DNA from: Thermoflavifilum sp.
Lineage (GTDB): Bacteria > Bacteroidota > Bacteroidia > Chitinophagales > Chitinophagaceae
Length of the DNA stretch: 64,000 nucleotides
Direction of reading: 5' to 3'
Assembly: GCF_014961315.1 (NCBI RefSeq)
Contig: NZ_CP063141.1
Location: 1,240,001-1,304,000, forward strand
Below, piece by piece: positions 1 through 8,851 of this stretch. Both the position numbers and the translations under genes were made by a program. Within the stretch, counting starts at the first letter, position 1. Each line of letters begins with the position of its first letter. Below the pieces are notes generated by a model. It searched no databases and had not been told where the DNA came from. It was given only the letters and a program-made list of their open reading frames with translations.

Positions 1-1318
1 CCGGACAATGGGTGGGGAATACAATCGGTTTTTCCTGGCCAGTTCGCATTTCCACAACAGGTTTCACGATGTAAGGTATCACATCGCCGGCACGTTCCAC
101 CAGTACAGTGTCGCCGATACGCAGATCCTTTTCCCGTACTACATCTTCATTGAATAAAGAAATGGAGCTCACGGTAACTCCGCCAATGGGAACAGGATCA
201 ATTTTAGCCACCGGGGTGATGGTGCCGGTACGTCCTACCTGAAATTCCACTTTGCGCAACACACTCGTAGCCTGGCGGGCTTTGAATTTATAAGCAATGG
301 CCCAGCGTGGGTGATGCGTGGTGGCGCCTATTTTTTCTTGAAGACGGATATCATCGACTTTAATCACCATGCCGTCGATCTCATACGGGAGGGAATCGCG
401 TAATTGTTCAAATTCTTGTAGGTATTGAATCGCCTCGTCGATATGGTGTACGACTTTCATCAAACCGTAAGGTGTGGGAAAACCTAATTGGTGCAGGGTT
501 TTAATAACACCCGATTGGCTAAGCAGGGTTTCGGGCAGGGGTTGGTGATGGGCCATTTCCACGAAACTGATCTGGTACAACACAGCCTGCAGTTTACGTC
601 TGGCTACCTCACGGGGATCGATCATGCGCAGGGATCCTGATGTGGCATTACGTGGATTGGCGAAGGGCGGAAGGTTTTCGGCCAGGCGTTGCTGGTTGAG
701 CGCTTTGAAAGTTTCTTTATGCATCAGGATTTCGCCGCGGATTTCTACCCTCCGGATGCCAAGTGCAGCAAAATCGGCTGATAGCGGGATGGCTTTAATT
801 TGTTTGATATTGGTGGTAATTTCATCACCCCGGATGCCATCGCCGCGTGTGGCGCCGCGCCACAGGATATTGTTTTCATAAATCAATGAAATGCTGGCCC
901 CATCGTATTTCGGCTCAATGCAGTAATCCACCCGGGAAATACCAGCCAGTTCCTTCACTCGCCTGTCCCAATCGCGCAGGTCGGCCGCATTGTAGGAGTT
1001 ATCCAGCGAAAGCATAGGGGTGAGATGGGCGACCGTAGGGAAATTTTCCGTCAAACCGCTGGCAATCCGCTGGGTGGGTGAATCGGGCGTAATTAGCTCC
1101 GGGTGTTGTGTTTCCAGTTGTTTCAGTCGATGAAATAAGGCATCATATTCCCCATCGCTGATCACAGGATTGTCCTGTACATAGTATCGCCACTCGGCAT
1201 AGCGCAGGGCCTGACGTAGCCGTTTTACCTGTTCGGCCGGTGCTTCATGATCGTAGTTCCTTTTTAATAAATCCTGCAGGAGTCGGGAAAGTTGTTTTTC
1301 TTCTTCAGGTGCATACAT
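1..1318 (-). CDS. ligA: NAD-dependent DNA ligase, 5' part only (runs off window)
   Basis: Joins nicks in DNA during replication and repair using NAD+. The reading frame starts at an ATG at 1318 and stays open to base 1, giving about 439 residues; the rest lies outside the window. The N-terminal NMN-binding region shows RYAEWRYYV and ISDGEYDAL, as in domain Ia. The adenylation site is EPKYDGAS with the reactive lysine near residue 137; Bacteroidota ligases carry this KxDGAS form. The downstream EIDGMVIKV and GRTGTITPVA segments belong to the adenylation and OB domains, and the frame is cut just as the first cysteine of the zinc finger (THCP) appears. It is divergent from the amidohydrolase gene, with 40 bases between start codons. 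Identification is firm; only completeness is unknown. Confidence 0.96.
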   Translation of the reverse strand, partial: MYAPEEEKQLSRLLQDLLKRNYDHEAPAEQVKRLRQALRYAEWRYYVQDNPVISDGEYDALFHRLKQLETQHPELITPDSPTQRIASGLTENFPTVAHLTPMLSLDNSYNAADLRDWDRRVKELAGISRVDYCIEPKYDGASISLIYENNILWRGATRGDGIRGDEITTNIKQIKAIPLSADFAALGIRRVEIRGEILMHKETFKALNQQRLAENLPPFANPRNATSGSLRMIDPREVARRKLQAVLYQISFVEMAHHQPLPETLLSQSGVIKTLHQLGFPTPYGLMKVVHHIDEAIQYLQEFEQLRDSLPYEIDGMVIKVDDIRLQEKIGATTHHPRWAIAYKFKARQATSVLRKVEFQVGRTGTITPVAKIDPVPIGGVTVSSISLFNEDVVREKDLRIGDTVLVERAGDVIPYIVKPVVEMRTGQEKPIVFPTHCP

Positions 1319-1358
1319 GGAATAAAGATTAAATTCGCCATGAATTTAACGGGTCGAT

Positions 1359-3035
1359 GTGAACACACAGCCATTTTCCGCTTTCGTCCGGGCAATCAAA
1401 TATACTCCATTCCTGCTCATGTTAAGTGTTATGCTCAGCTGTCATACCCATCGTCGGTCAGCAGATCTGATCGTGCATCATGCCACTATTTACACTGTGG
1501 ATGATGATTTCCATATAACCCAGGCCATGGCGATCAAGTCGGGTAAGATTCTCGCTGTGGGCACTGATGCACAAATCCTGCGCGATTATTCCGCTCCAGA
1601 AGAAGTTGACCTGCAGGGCAAATACGTGTATCCAGGCTTTATCGACGCGCATGCCCATTTCTATGCATACGCCCTATCGTTATTATCGGTGGATTTAACC
1701 GGAGCCCGGAGCTGGGAAGATGTGCTGAAGCGTGTACAGGCATTTGCTGCCACTCACCCGGAAGGATGGATTGTGGGGCGTGGTTGGGATCAAAATCAAT
1801 GGCCTGGCCGGCAGTTTCCCGATCGGGCAGCGCTGGATCGCCTGTTTCCCGATCGGCCGGTGTTGCTCACGCGGGTTGATGGCCATGCAGCCATTGCGAA
1901 TGGGGAGGCGCTGAGGCGGGCAGGCGTCAAACCCGGCCAAACCCTTCAGGGGGGCTTGTTTGTGACACAACATGGACGCCTGACAGGGGTATTAATCGAC
2001 CGGGCGGTGGAAGAAGTGGCTCGACTGATTCCTTCACTCGATGACAGCACCAGGCGAAAGGCTTTGCAGGAAGCCGAGCAACGCTGTTTCGCCGTGGGCC
2101 TCACCACGGTAGCCGACTGTGGTCTGCCCAAAAGCACGATTGATTTTCTGGACAGCCTGCAACGACGCGGGGAACTGCAAATGCGTATCTATGCGATGGC
2201 AGCCGATGATCCGGAAAACTATGCCTATTACCTCAAGCACGGTCCCTATCAAACAGACCGGATGCATGTCTGCGCTTTTAAGCTCTATGCCGATGGAGCC
2301 CTGGGTTCACGTGGGGCATGCCTGCTGCAACCTTATAGCGACCAGCCCGGATGGTATGGTTTTTTATTGAAAGATCGAGCCTATTTCGACAGCATTGCCC
2401 ATCTGCTGGTGAACAGTCCTTTTCAAATGTGTACCCATGCCATTGGCGATTCAGCCAACCGCGTGATGTTGCAGATCTATGCTTCGGTGCTCAAGCCCGG
2501 CAACGACCGCCGCTGGCGCATTGAACATGCGCAGGTGGTGCATCCCGATGATATCGGGTTATTCGGAAAATATGCTATTGTACCCTCCGTGCAACCCACC
2601 CACGCCACATCCGACATGTACTGGGCCGGAGAAAGATTGGGCAAGCAGCGGCTGCGCTATGCCTATGCCTTTCAGGATTTGCTTCGGCAGAACGGCTGGA
2701 TTCCGCTGGGCACCGATTTCCCGGTGGAAGATATCGATCCGCGGAAAACCTTTTATGCAGCGGTATTCCGGCAGGATAGCACCGGTTATCCAGCCGGCGG
2801 CTTTCAATCTGAAAATGCTCTGACACGTGAACAGGCCCTCCGGGGTATGACCATCTGGGCCGCCCGCGCGCAATTTGAAGAAAAGGAAAAAGGTAGCCTG
2901 GAGCCGGGTAAATGGGCTGATTTTGTAGTGATGGAAAAAGATTTGATGCAAATTCCTGCGCTGGACATCTTGCATAACAACATCCTGGCCACCTATCTGG
3001 CCGGTAAACGTGTATATCCGCCGGGAAGCGAATAA
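1359..3035 (+). CDS. YtcJ-like amidohydrolase family lipoprotein
   Basis: Metal-dependent hydrolase of the amidohydrolase superfamily (Amidohydro_3/YtcJ branch), about 558 residues. The substrate cannot be read from sequence. Family marks are PGFIDAHAHF with the HxH metal ligands near residue 100, ADGALGSRGA in the middle, an IEHAQ segment with further histidine ligand, and LGTDFPVEDIDP near the C-terminus holding the late metal aspartate. The N-terminus has a hydrophobic stretch ending MLSVMLSC, so the mature protein is probably a lipoprotein exported from the cytoplasm. The ATG at 1359 is used here; an internal ATG at about 1419 just before the hydrophobic stretch is an alternative. No operon partner: ligA is divergent and the Nudix gene downstream has its own promoter. 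Confidence 0.9.
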   Translation: MNTQPFSAFVRAIKYTPFLLMLSVMLSCHTHRRSADLIVHHATIYTVDDDFHITQAMAIKSGKILAVGTDAQILRDYSAPEEVDLQGKYVYPGFIDAHAHFYAYALSLLSVDLTGARSWEDVLKRVQAFAATHPEGWIVGRGWDQNQWPGRQFPDRAALDRLFPDRPVLLTRVDGHAAIANGEALRRAGVKPGQTLQGGLFVTQHGRLTGVLIDRAVEEVARLIPSLDDSTRRKALQEAEQRCFAVGLTTVADCGLPKSTIDFLDSLQRRGELQMRIYAMAADDPENYAYYLKHGPYQTDRMHVCAFKLYADGALGSRGACLLQPYSDQPGWYGFLLKDRAYFDSIAHLLVNSPFQMCTHAIGDSANRVMLQIYASVLKPGNDRRWRIEHAQVVHPDDIGLFGKYAIVPSVQPTHATSDMYWAGERLGKQRLRYAYAFQDLLRQNGWIPLGTDFPVEDIDPRKTFYAAVFRQDSTGYPAGGFQSENALTREQALRGMTIWAARAQFEEKEKGSLEPGKWADFVVMEKDLMQIPALDILHNNILATYLAGKRVYPPGSE

Positions 3036-3047
3036 GGCCAGTGGGGA

Positions 3048-3088
3048 TTGTAAAAGGTTTGAAAAGATTATATTTTTACCATCTTTTC
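3048..3088 (+). promoter_or_regulatory. Candidate promoter and operator of the Nudix regulator
   Basis: TTG at 3048-3050, an 18-base spacer, then TATATTTT at 3069-3076, which matches the Bacteroidota -7 box TAnnTTTG at seven of eight positions. An exact 8-base inverted repeat, GAAAAGAT at 3061-3068 and ATCTTTTC at 3081-3088, brackets the -7 box. A protein bound there would block the promoter, so autoregulation by the downstream Nudix/winged-helix protein is a natural reading, but that is inference. Confidence 0.5.
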
Positions 3089-3104
3089 CAAAAAGATAGA
3101 AGCT

Positions 3105-3839
3105 ATGCAAAGCCACGCTACCTTTCCCATTAAGAATATCAACACGCATCTCACCGAGATCAAAGATTATTTCAAAATAGCCGTATCGGTGGATTGCGTC
3201 ATATTTGGCTTTGATGGCAATGTGTTGAAAGTGTTGCTGATCAAGTCTGACCTGGCACAATATAAAAATAAGTGGTCGTTGCTGGGCGATATCGTTCGAC
3301 CCGATGAAGAGCTGGATAATGCGGCCTACAGAGTGTTGCGAGAGCGCACGGGGCTGGATAATGTGTACATGGAACAGGTACATACCTTTGGGGCATTGAA
3401 CCGCCATCCCGCGGGTCGTGTGATCACCGTGGCTTATTATTCGTTGGTCAATATTCATCATGTGCAACTCAAAGTGAGTGATTTTGGACTGCACTGGCAT
3501 GCGGTAAAAGACATCAAACAAATGGCTTTTGATCACAAACTCATTCTGGATACCTGCGTCAAACGCCTTCAGGATCGCATTATCGAGCATCCGGTGGGAT
3601 TTAATCTGTTGCCCAAGAAATTTTCTCTCCGTGAATTACAGAATCTTTATGAAGCCATTCTCGGAGTGAAATTCGATCGCCGGAACTTTCGCAAGAAATT
3701 CCTTTCACTGGGATTGATTGAAGATGTGAATGAAGTGGAAAACGATGTGAAACATCGTCCTGCCAAGCTTTATCGATTCAATGAAAAAGCCCTTCTCCTT
3801 AAAAACACCCGCTTCGTGCATGTAAATGGGAATGGATAA
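3105..3839 (+). CDS. Nudix-domain transcriptional regulator (NrtR/AraR-type)
   Basis: Cytoplasmic repressor-type protein of 244 residues: a Nudix fold in the first 150 residues followed by a winged-helix DNA-binding domain (FSLRELQNLYEAILG, RRNFRKKFLSLGLI, about 165-230). The Nudix box is degenerate: where catalytic enzymes have RExxEExGx this protein reads RVLRERTGL, so one of the paired catalytic glutamates is arginine and the early one is valine. That fits ligand sensing and not hydrolysis. The same architecture is known for NrtR and for AraR, the L-arabinose regulator of Bacteroides, which sits beside sugar genes. Here it lies directly upstream of a SusC/SusD operon, so it probably controls that locus in response to a sugar or sugar nucleotide. 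Its own promoter carries an inverted repeat. Confidence 0.87.
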   Translation: MQSHATFPIKNINTHLTEIKDYFKIAVSVDCVIFGFDGNVLKVLLIKSDLAQYKNKWSLLGDIVRPDEELDNAAYRVLRERTGLDNVYMEQVHTFGALNRHPAGRVITVAYYSLVNIHHVQLKVSDFGLHWHAVKDIKQMAFDHKLILDTCVKRLQDRIIEHPVGFNLLPKKFSLRELQNLYEAILGVKFDRRNFRKKFLSLGLIEDVNEVENDVKHRPAKLYRFNEKALLLKNTRFVHVNGNG

Positions 3840-3929
3840 AGCGTTCTCTTTTCTGCGTATGCTGCATCTATCGAATAGCCCGCATTAAACCCGATCACAG
3901 CAGTAAACAAATGAGTTACTCTGAGAGGC

Positions 3930-3950
3930 TTTAACAAATTATTTAACAAA
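3930..3950 (+). repeat. Direct repeat TTTAACAAA x2 upstream of the SusC promoter
   Basis: TTTAACAAA occurs at 3930-3938 and again at 3942-3950, a 12-base period, ending three bases before the -33 element of the SusC promoter. About one helical turn of spacing on the same face suggests a regulator binding site. It does not match the inverted repeat at the Nudix gene promoter. Confidence 0.45.
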
Positions 3951-3952
3951 AA

Positions 3953-3983
3953 TTGGGAATTATTTTGATTTATCTTAAGTTTG
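3953..3983 (+). promoter_or_regulatory. Promoter of the SusC/SusD operon
   Basis: TTG at 3953-3955, 20-base spacer, and an exact Bacteroidota -7 box TAAGTTTG at 3976-3983. The box lies 93 bases before the susC-like ATG, giving a long untranslated leader. It also overlaps any upstream-extended start (TTG at 3981), so that extension is ruled out. Confidence 0.7.
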
Positions 3984-4076
3984 CCCTATATTGCGTTTAA
4001 AATACGCTATGCCCTATTGGATAAGTGTTCATGTAAGCTTGTAAACCTGATTCCTTTACCCATAAACTTTATCTGT

Positions 4077-7031
4077 ATGATGCACAGTCGTACGCTTTTC
4101 AGGCCCATCGTGGCTTTGCTCTTTTTTCTCTGTGTTTCTCCCTCCGTTTTTGCCCAGACACGCACCATCAGTGGTCGTGTGGTGGATGCGCAATCGGGTC
4201 AACCCATGGCGGGTGTAACGGTTCGTGTTAAAGAAGTATCAGGCGTGGGCACCACCACAAATGCGCAGGGCCAATATCAACTCGCTGTTCCTGCAGAAGC
4301 CAGGACCCTGATTTTTTCCTTTGTGGGTTATCAAAATCAAGAACAACCTATAACAGGAAATGAAATCAATGTTTCACTCCAGCCCGGCGAAGCGCTTCAG
4401 GAAGTAGTGGTGGTTGGTTATGGTACCCAGCGTGCTCAGGATGTGAGCGCAGCCATCAGCAGCATCTCCAACAAAGATTTCAACAAAGGCATTGTTACCA
4501 ACCCGATGCAGCAAATCCAGGGTAAGGTGGCCGGTCTGGTGATTACCCAGCCTGGCGGAGACCCGAATCAGAACGTGATTATTCGCTTACGGGGTCAAAC
4601 CTCGATTACCGGTGGACAGACGCCCTTGATTGTGGTGGATGGCGTGCCGCTCGATGATCCTTCACAAATTGCCAATATTCCTCCCGGCGATATCGAGTCT
4701 TATGATGTGTTGAAGGATGCATCGGCAACGGCTATTTATGGGTCGCGGGGTGCAAATGGTGTAATTATCATCAACACCAAGAAAGGAAAAGCGGGCCAGA
4801 CACGCGTCACATATAATGGTTATGTAGGGCTCGACTGGCAGGCGAAATATTACGATCTGCTTAATGCGAATGAATGGAGAACAGCCACCCAACAATTAGG
4901 CATTTATCAGCAAAGTCTTGACAAAGGAGCAAATACCAACTGGCAGAAAGCCATTACCCAGACGGCTTTCAGCCATGCGCATAATTTAATGATCAGTGGA
5001 GGTACGGATAAGTTTACCTATTCAGCTGCAGGTAACTACATCAATCAGCAGGGCATTGTAATTAACTCCGGAAAAAATGAAATAGGCCTTCGGTTCAATG
5101 CGCAGCAAAAAGCATTGAATGATAAACTCACCTTGAATTATGGACTGCTTTCTACAAGAACGAACAGAAAATATGTGGACTACAGCATATTTACATACGT
5201 ATTTTCCACGCCTCCCACATACCCGGTTTATAATCCGGATGGCAGCTATTTCGGATTCTTTGATTTTGAACAACAGAATCCTGTTGCCCAGCAGATGTTG
5301 CAATTGAATCGGGGTTCAGAAAATTTGAATATTTACAGTGCCGGAGCCGATTATGAATTATTCACCGGATTTAAAGTCGGTTTACTGGGTTCTTTATCGT
5401 ATTTCAATAAACAAACAGATTTCTTCCAGCCAACACTGCCTGGAGTGGGAAACATAAATAATGGCGCGAAATACAGCGAAAACAGGAATTCGAAAAAAGG
5501 AAATATTCATATCGAATACACCCATACCTGGAATAATGTGCATAATTTTGATTTTACGGGTGTATATGAATACAACAATTTCCTATACGATAACTTTCGG
5601 GCAGCTGGACAGCAATATCTTGTAGAAGATAATCAGGATAATGCTTTACAGAATGGGAACACAGCATTCAATCAAATCTCTTCCTACAAAGAAGAATACA
5701 CCTTAATCTCCTTTCTCGGTCGTGTTACCTATAATTATAGAGGAAAGTATTATATCGATGCCAGTTTCCGGCGCGACGGTTCCTCCAAGTTTGGTGTTAA
5801 TAATCGGTGGGGTAACTTTCCTGCTGTTTCTGCCGCCTGGAGAATCAGTGAAGAAGGATTTATGCGGAATGTATCCTGGATCAATGATTTGAAAATTAAA
5901 ATTGGATATGGAGTAACCGGTAATCAGGATGCTATTACACCTTATGCAACCCAACTGCTGGTGGGAAGCATTGGCAGGTATTACAATCCGGTTAATCCGG
6001 CTTATGCCTATCCCCAATCTTACGCTCCTACACAGAATGCCAATCCAGACCTGAAATGGGAAGAACGGCACGGTTTCAACGTAGGATTGAATTTTTCTTT
6101 ATTTAACGATCGTTTGGGTGGTGATGTAAATGTATTCAATGATAAAACCAAAAACTTGTTGTATTACTACACTGTGCCGGTGCCGCCATTTTATGTGAAT
6201 ACCATTCTGGCTAATGTAGGTAGCTTAACCAATAAAGGTGTGGAAATTTCTTTAAATGGAACGATAATAAAAGGAAATAAATTTAACTGGACTGCCAACG
6301 GACAGATTACCTTCATCAAAACTCGTGTGACAAGTCTTTCTGGTACATATGCCGGATACAAATTGTCCACGGATAACATTCCCGGCGGATATGCAGAAGG
6401 CCGTGGACTGAGCAGTAATCCAATTACTTATTTGAAGGTGGGTTATTCGCCCTATGTATTTTATCTGCCCCACTGGGAAGGCGTAGATGCCAATGGCAAT
6501 CAGTTATTTGATTCTGCTGGAGTGAAGATTCCAAACTATGGGAATGCTACTTTCCGATATATTGATCCTGCGCCGAAATTTAATTATGGTTTAGGAAGCA
6601 CCCTTAGCTATGGTAACTGGAGTTTAAACTTCTTCTTCAGAGGGGTATATGGCCAGAAGATCTTCAACAATACCTTGCTGGATGTAGAATTTGTCAAACG
6701 CTTACCCGGGAATAACGTAACGAAAGAGGCATTGACAAATGGAATTAAAGATGCAGCTGTAGCTTCGGATCACTGGCTGGAAAATGCTTCTTACCTCAGG
6801 CTGGATAATGTATCTCTGTCTTATTCCTTCAAGCAGGTGAAAGGCATTGGAAGCATTGACCTGTATGTTACGGCCAATAATGTATTTGTCATCACTCCTT
6901 ATCGAGGTTTGGACCCTGAAATACGGAATGCCGATACCAACGAGGCTTACATAGATGCGAATTATGGTAGTGATGGATATTACCCAAGAACGCGTTCTAT
7001 CGTGTTTGGCGTTAATGTTTCATTTAAATAA
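4077..7031 (+). CDS. SusC/RagA-family TonB-linked outer membrane transporter
   Basis: Outer membrane beta-barrel of about 984 residues that imports oligosaccharides or similar ligands with its SusD partner, energised by TonB. After a signal peptide (cut after VSPSVFAQ) comes a carboxypeptidase-like CNA-type domain starting TISGRVVDAQSG, then EVVVVGYGTQ near the plug, the plug domain with LIVVDGVPL, and the RagA signature YGSRGANGVIIINTKKG. The barrel fills the rest and the protein ends in a strand with terminal FGVNVSFK, normal for BAM substrates. The ATG at 4077 (or the adjoining one at 4080) is chosen because it directly precedes the signal peptide and lies after the promoter. First gene of a run spaced 10-110 bases apart through 18240. 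Length is typical of SusC. Confidence 0.96.
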   Translation: MMHSRTLFRPIVALLFFLCVSPSVFAQTRTISGRVVDAQSGQPMAGVTVRVKEVSGVGTTTNAQGQYQLAVPAEARTLIFSFVGYQNQEQPITGNEINVSLQPGEALQEVVVVGYGTQRAQDVSAAISSISNKDFNKGIVTNPMQQIQGKVAGLVITQPGGDPNQNVIIRLRGQTSITGGQTPLIVVDGVPLDDPSQIANIPPGDIESYDVLKDASATAIYGSRGANGVIIINTKKGKAGQTRVTYNGYVGLDWQAKYYDLLNANEWRTATQQLGIYQQSLDKGANTNWQKAITQTAFSHAHNLMISGGTDKFTYSAAGNYINQQGIVINSGKNEIGLRFNAQQKALNDKLTLNYGLLSTRTNRKYVDYSIFTYVFSTPPTYPVYNPDGSYFGFFDFEQQNPVAQQMLQLNRGSENLNIYSAGADYELFTGFKVGLLGSLSYFNKQTDFFQPTLPGVGNINNGAKYSENRNSKKGNIHIEYTHTWNNVHNFDFTGVYEYNNFLYDNFRAAGQQYLVEDNQDNALQNGNTAFNQISSYKEEYTLISFLGRVTYNYRGKYYIDASFRRDGSSKFGVNNRWGNFPAVSAAWRISEEGFMRNVSWINDLKIKIGYGVTGNQDAITPYATQLLVGSIGRYYNPVNPAYAYPQSYAPTQNANPDLKWEERHGFNVGLNFSLFNDRLGGDVNVFNDKTKNLLYYYTVPVPPFYVNTILANVGSLTNKGVEISLNGTIIKGNKFNWTANGQITFIKTRVTSLSGTYAGYKLSTDNIPGGYAEGRGLSSNPITYLKVGYSPYVFYLPHWEGVDANGNQLFDSAGVKIPNYGNATFRYIDPAPKFNYGLGSTLSYGNWSLNFFFRGVYGQKIFNNTLLDVEFVKRLPGNNVTKEALTNGIKDAAVASDHWLENASYLRLDNVSLSYSFKQVKGIGSIDLYVTANNVFVITPYRGLDPEIRNADTNEAYIDANYGSDGYYPRTRSIVFGVNVSFK

Positions 7032-7085
7032 TTCGCCATTCCGGTTATGCGATATTTATTTTCATTTGACCAAAAACATGAAGAT

Positions 7086-8741
7086 ATGAAACCGACACGC
7101 TCATATATTAAAATTATCTTGCTGGTAACACTATTATTTTCCTTTCAGGCATGCACGAATTTGAGCCAGCATGTATATAGTGTTACACCTATTCAAAATT
7201 TTTATCAAACTCCTGATCAAATAGCAGCTGGACTTGCTCCTGCATATCAGGCATTAACGGCCATTGCTGGTAATCCCAGTAATGTATTTAACTTACAGGA
7301 AGTATCGAGCGATGAAGTCATTGTGCCTACCCGTGGAGCAGACTGGTATGATAATGCCCAATGGCAGCAGCTCTGGTTACATACCTGGCCCACAGGACAC
7401 AATGTAGTAAACGGTGCCTGGGGGGACATTTATAATGGGATAGGGAAAATTAATTTTATTTTGAGTGTTGTAAATGGCCTTCCCAATAAACCAGCTACTA
7501 TAGGAGAAATCAATGCTGAACTAAAAGTATTACGTGCTTATTTTTATTATCTGGCGATGGACCTTTTTGGAAATGTGCCACTGGTAACAGATTTTAATAC
7601 CAACCCGAATACCGTAACCAATAGTGCAAGAAAAGATGTCTTTAATTTCATTGAATCTGAAATCAAGGCCAATATTGATTCACTGCCTACTAATGTAGAT
7701 GCAAGTACATATGGGAGGGTGACTAAATGGATGGCATTTGCCTTACTTGCAAAGATTTATTTGAATGCACAGGTTTATACCGGCACACCGAGATGGACGG
7801 ATTGTATTGCAGCCTGTGACTCTATTATTAACTCGGGTAAATACAGTTTATTACCTAATTATTTTGACAACTTTGCGGTGAATAACAGTGACCTGGTGGG
7901 TTCGGGCAATGAAAATATTTTTGTCGTTCCTTTCGATAAAGCCAATATTGGAGGGGATAACATGGAAATGGCCACGCTTCACTACCAGAGCAATAAAACC
8001 TTTGGCCTTTCGGGCAGCCCCTGGAACGGATTCTCCAGTACGGCTGATTATTACGCACAATTTGATACTTCTTCTACCTATACCACACAGGGGAATGAAA
8101 TTTTGAGAACTTATAAAGATCAAAGAACCGGTCAATTTTTGATTGGACAACAATATGCTATTCCTTATAACTATCCTCCCAGTACCTATGTGTACTGGGC
8201 CGATCCATCGTTAGCACTGAAAGACGCCCAGACGGGATTGACGCTTAAATTTTCACCCTATGTGTTGCAATTATCCAATCCAGCAGATAGCTTCAGGCTT
8301 GCTGGATTGCGCAATATCAAATACTTTCCTGAAGCCGGTACGGCGGGTAGCCAGAGCAACGACGTGGTGCTGTTTCGTTATGCTGATATCCTTTTAATGA
8401 AAGCTGAATGTGAAGTGCGCTTAGGTACGAATCTACTTGATGCATTAACACTTGTAAATAAGATCAGAGAACGTGCATACGGAAATAATTTGCATGATTG
8501 GACATTGCTGGATTTGACCCTGGATAATATTCTTGCAGAACGTGCCCGCGAACTGGCCTGGGAAGGCTATCGCCGGCAGGATTTAATTCGCTTTGAAGTA
8601 GCCTCTGGCACGCCTTATTTCAGCGGCGCACGTACACCCGCAAAACCAGCTGATCCTGCAGATCATCACCTCTATATATATCCCATACCTGCACAACAGA
8701 TTACAGCGAACCCCAATCTCAAACAAAACCCGGGATATTAA
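7086..8741 (+). CDS. SusD/RagB-family surface glycan-binding lipoprotein
   Basis: Surface lipoprotein, about 551 residues, that captures ligand and closes over the SusC channel. The ATG at 7086 gives a clean lipoprotein signal ending SFQAC; an in-frame ATG at 7047 would add 13 residues ahead of the signal and is less likely. SusD marks are NFYQTPDQIAAGLAPAYQAL near the N-terminus (the SusD-like N domain), TPR-like helices around WMAFALLAKIYLNAQVY, YADILLMKAECEVRLG, the conserved ILAERARELAWEGYRR segment and the C-terminal LYIYPIPAQQI-NPNLKQNPGY. It lies 54 bases after the SusC gene and is followed by a strong hairpin before the next gene. Confidence 0.96.
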   Translation: MKPTRSYIKIILLVTLLFSFQACTNLSQHVYSVTPIQNFYQTPDQIAAGLAPAYQALTAIAGNPSNVFNLQEVSSDEVIVPTRGADWYDNAQWQQLWLHTWPTGHNVVNGAWGDIYNGIGKINFILSVVNGLPNKPATIGEINAELKVLRAYFYYLAMDLFGNVPLVTDFNTNPNTVTNSARKDVFNFIESEIKANIDSLPTNVDASTYGRVTKWMAFALLAKIYLNAQVYTGTPRWTDCIAACDSIINSGKYSLLPNYFDNFAVNNSDLVGSGNENIFVVPFDKANIGGDNMEMATLHYQSNKTFGLSGSPWNGFSSTADYYAQFDTSSTYTTQGNEILRTYKDQRTGQFLIGQQYAIPYNYPPSTYVYWADPSLALKDAQTGLTLKFSPYVLQLSNPADSFRLAGLRNIKYFPEAGTAGSQSNDVVLFRYADILLMKAECEVRLGTNLLDALTLVNKIRERAYGNNLHDWTLLDLTLDNILAERARELAWEGYRRQDLIRFEVASGTPYFSGARTPAKPADPADHHLYIYPIPAQQITANPNLKQNPGY

Positions 8742-8772
8742 CAACGGGCTTTCATCTTTTGCATTACTTTAG

Positions 8773-8822
8773 CATCAGGCATCTTTGAAGATCTTGTCCA
8801 GGTCTGGAAAAGATGCCTGATG
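8773..8822 (+). promoter_or_regulatory. Long hairpin between SusD and the first FG-GAP gene
   Basis: Perfect 14-base inverted repeat: CATCAGGCATCTTT at 8773-8786 and AAAGATGCCTGATG at 8809-8822, with a 22-base loop. The right arm is followed by GTTTTATG, too short a T-run for a clear terminator. A partial terminator or RNA-processing/stability hairpin that lets susCD be expressed above the downstream genes is the likely role. The right arm overlaps a possible ATG at 8813, which argues for the later start at 8852. Confidence 0.6.
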
Positions 8823-8851
8823 GTTTTATGTACGGCATTATACTACTGGAT

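Noticed and set aside
2559..3590. Long open frame of 343 codons on the minus strand
   Set aside because: It runs antisense across the ends of the amidohydrolase and Nudix genes, has no recognisable domain and crosses the promoter of the Nudix gene.
3981..4076. Upstream TTG-start extension of the SusC protein
   Set aside because: It lies in and just after the promoter, and the signal peptide begins at the ATG at 4077.
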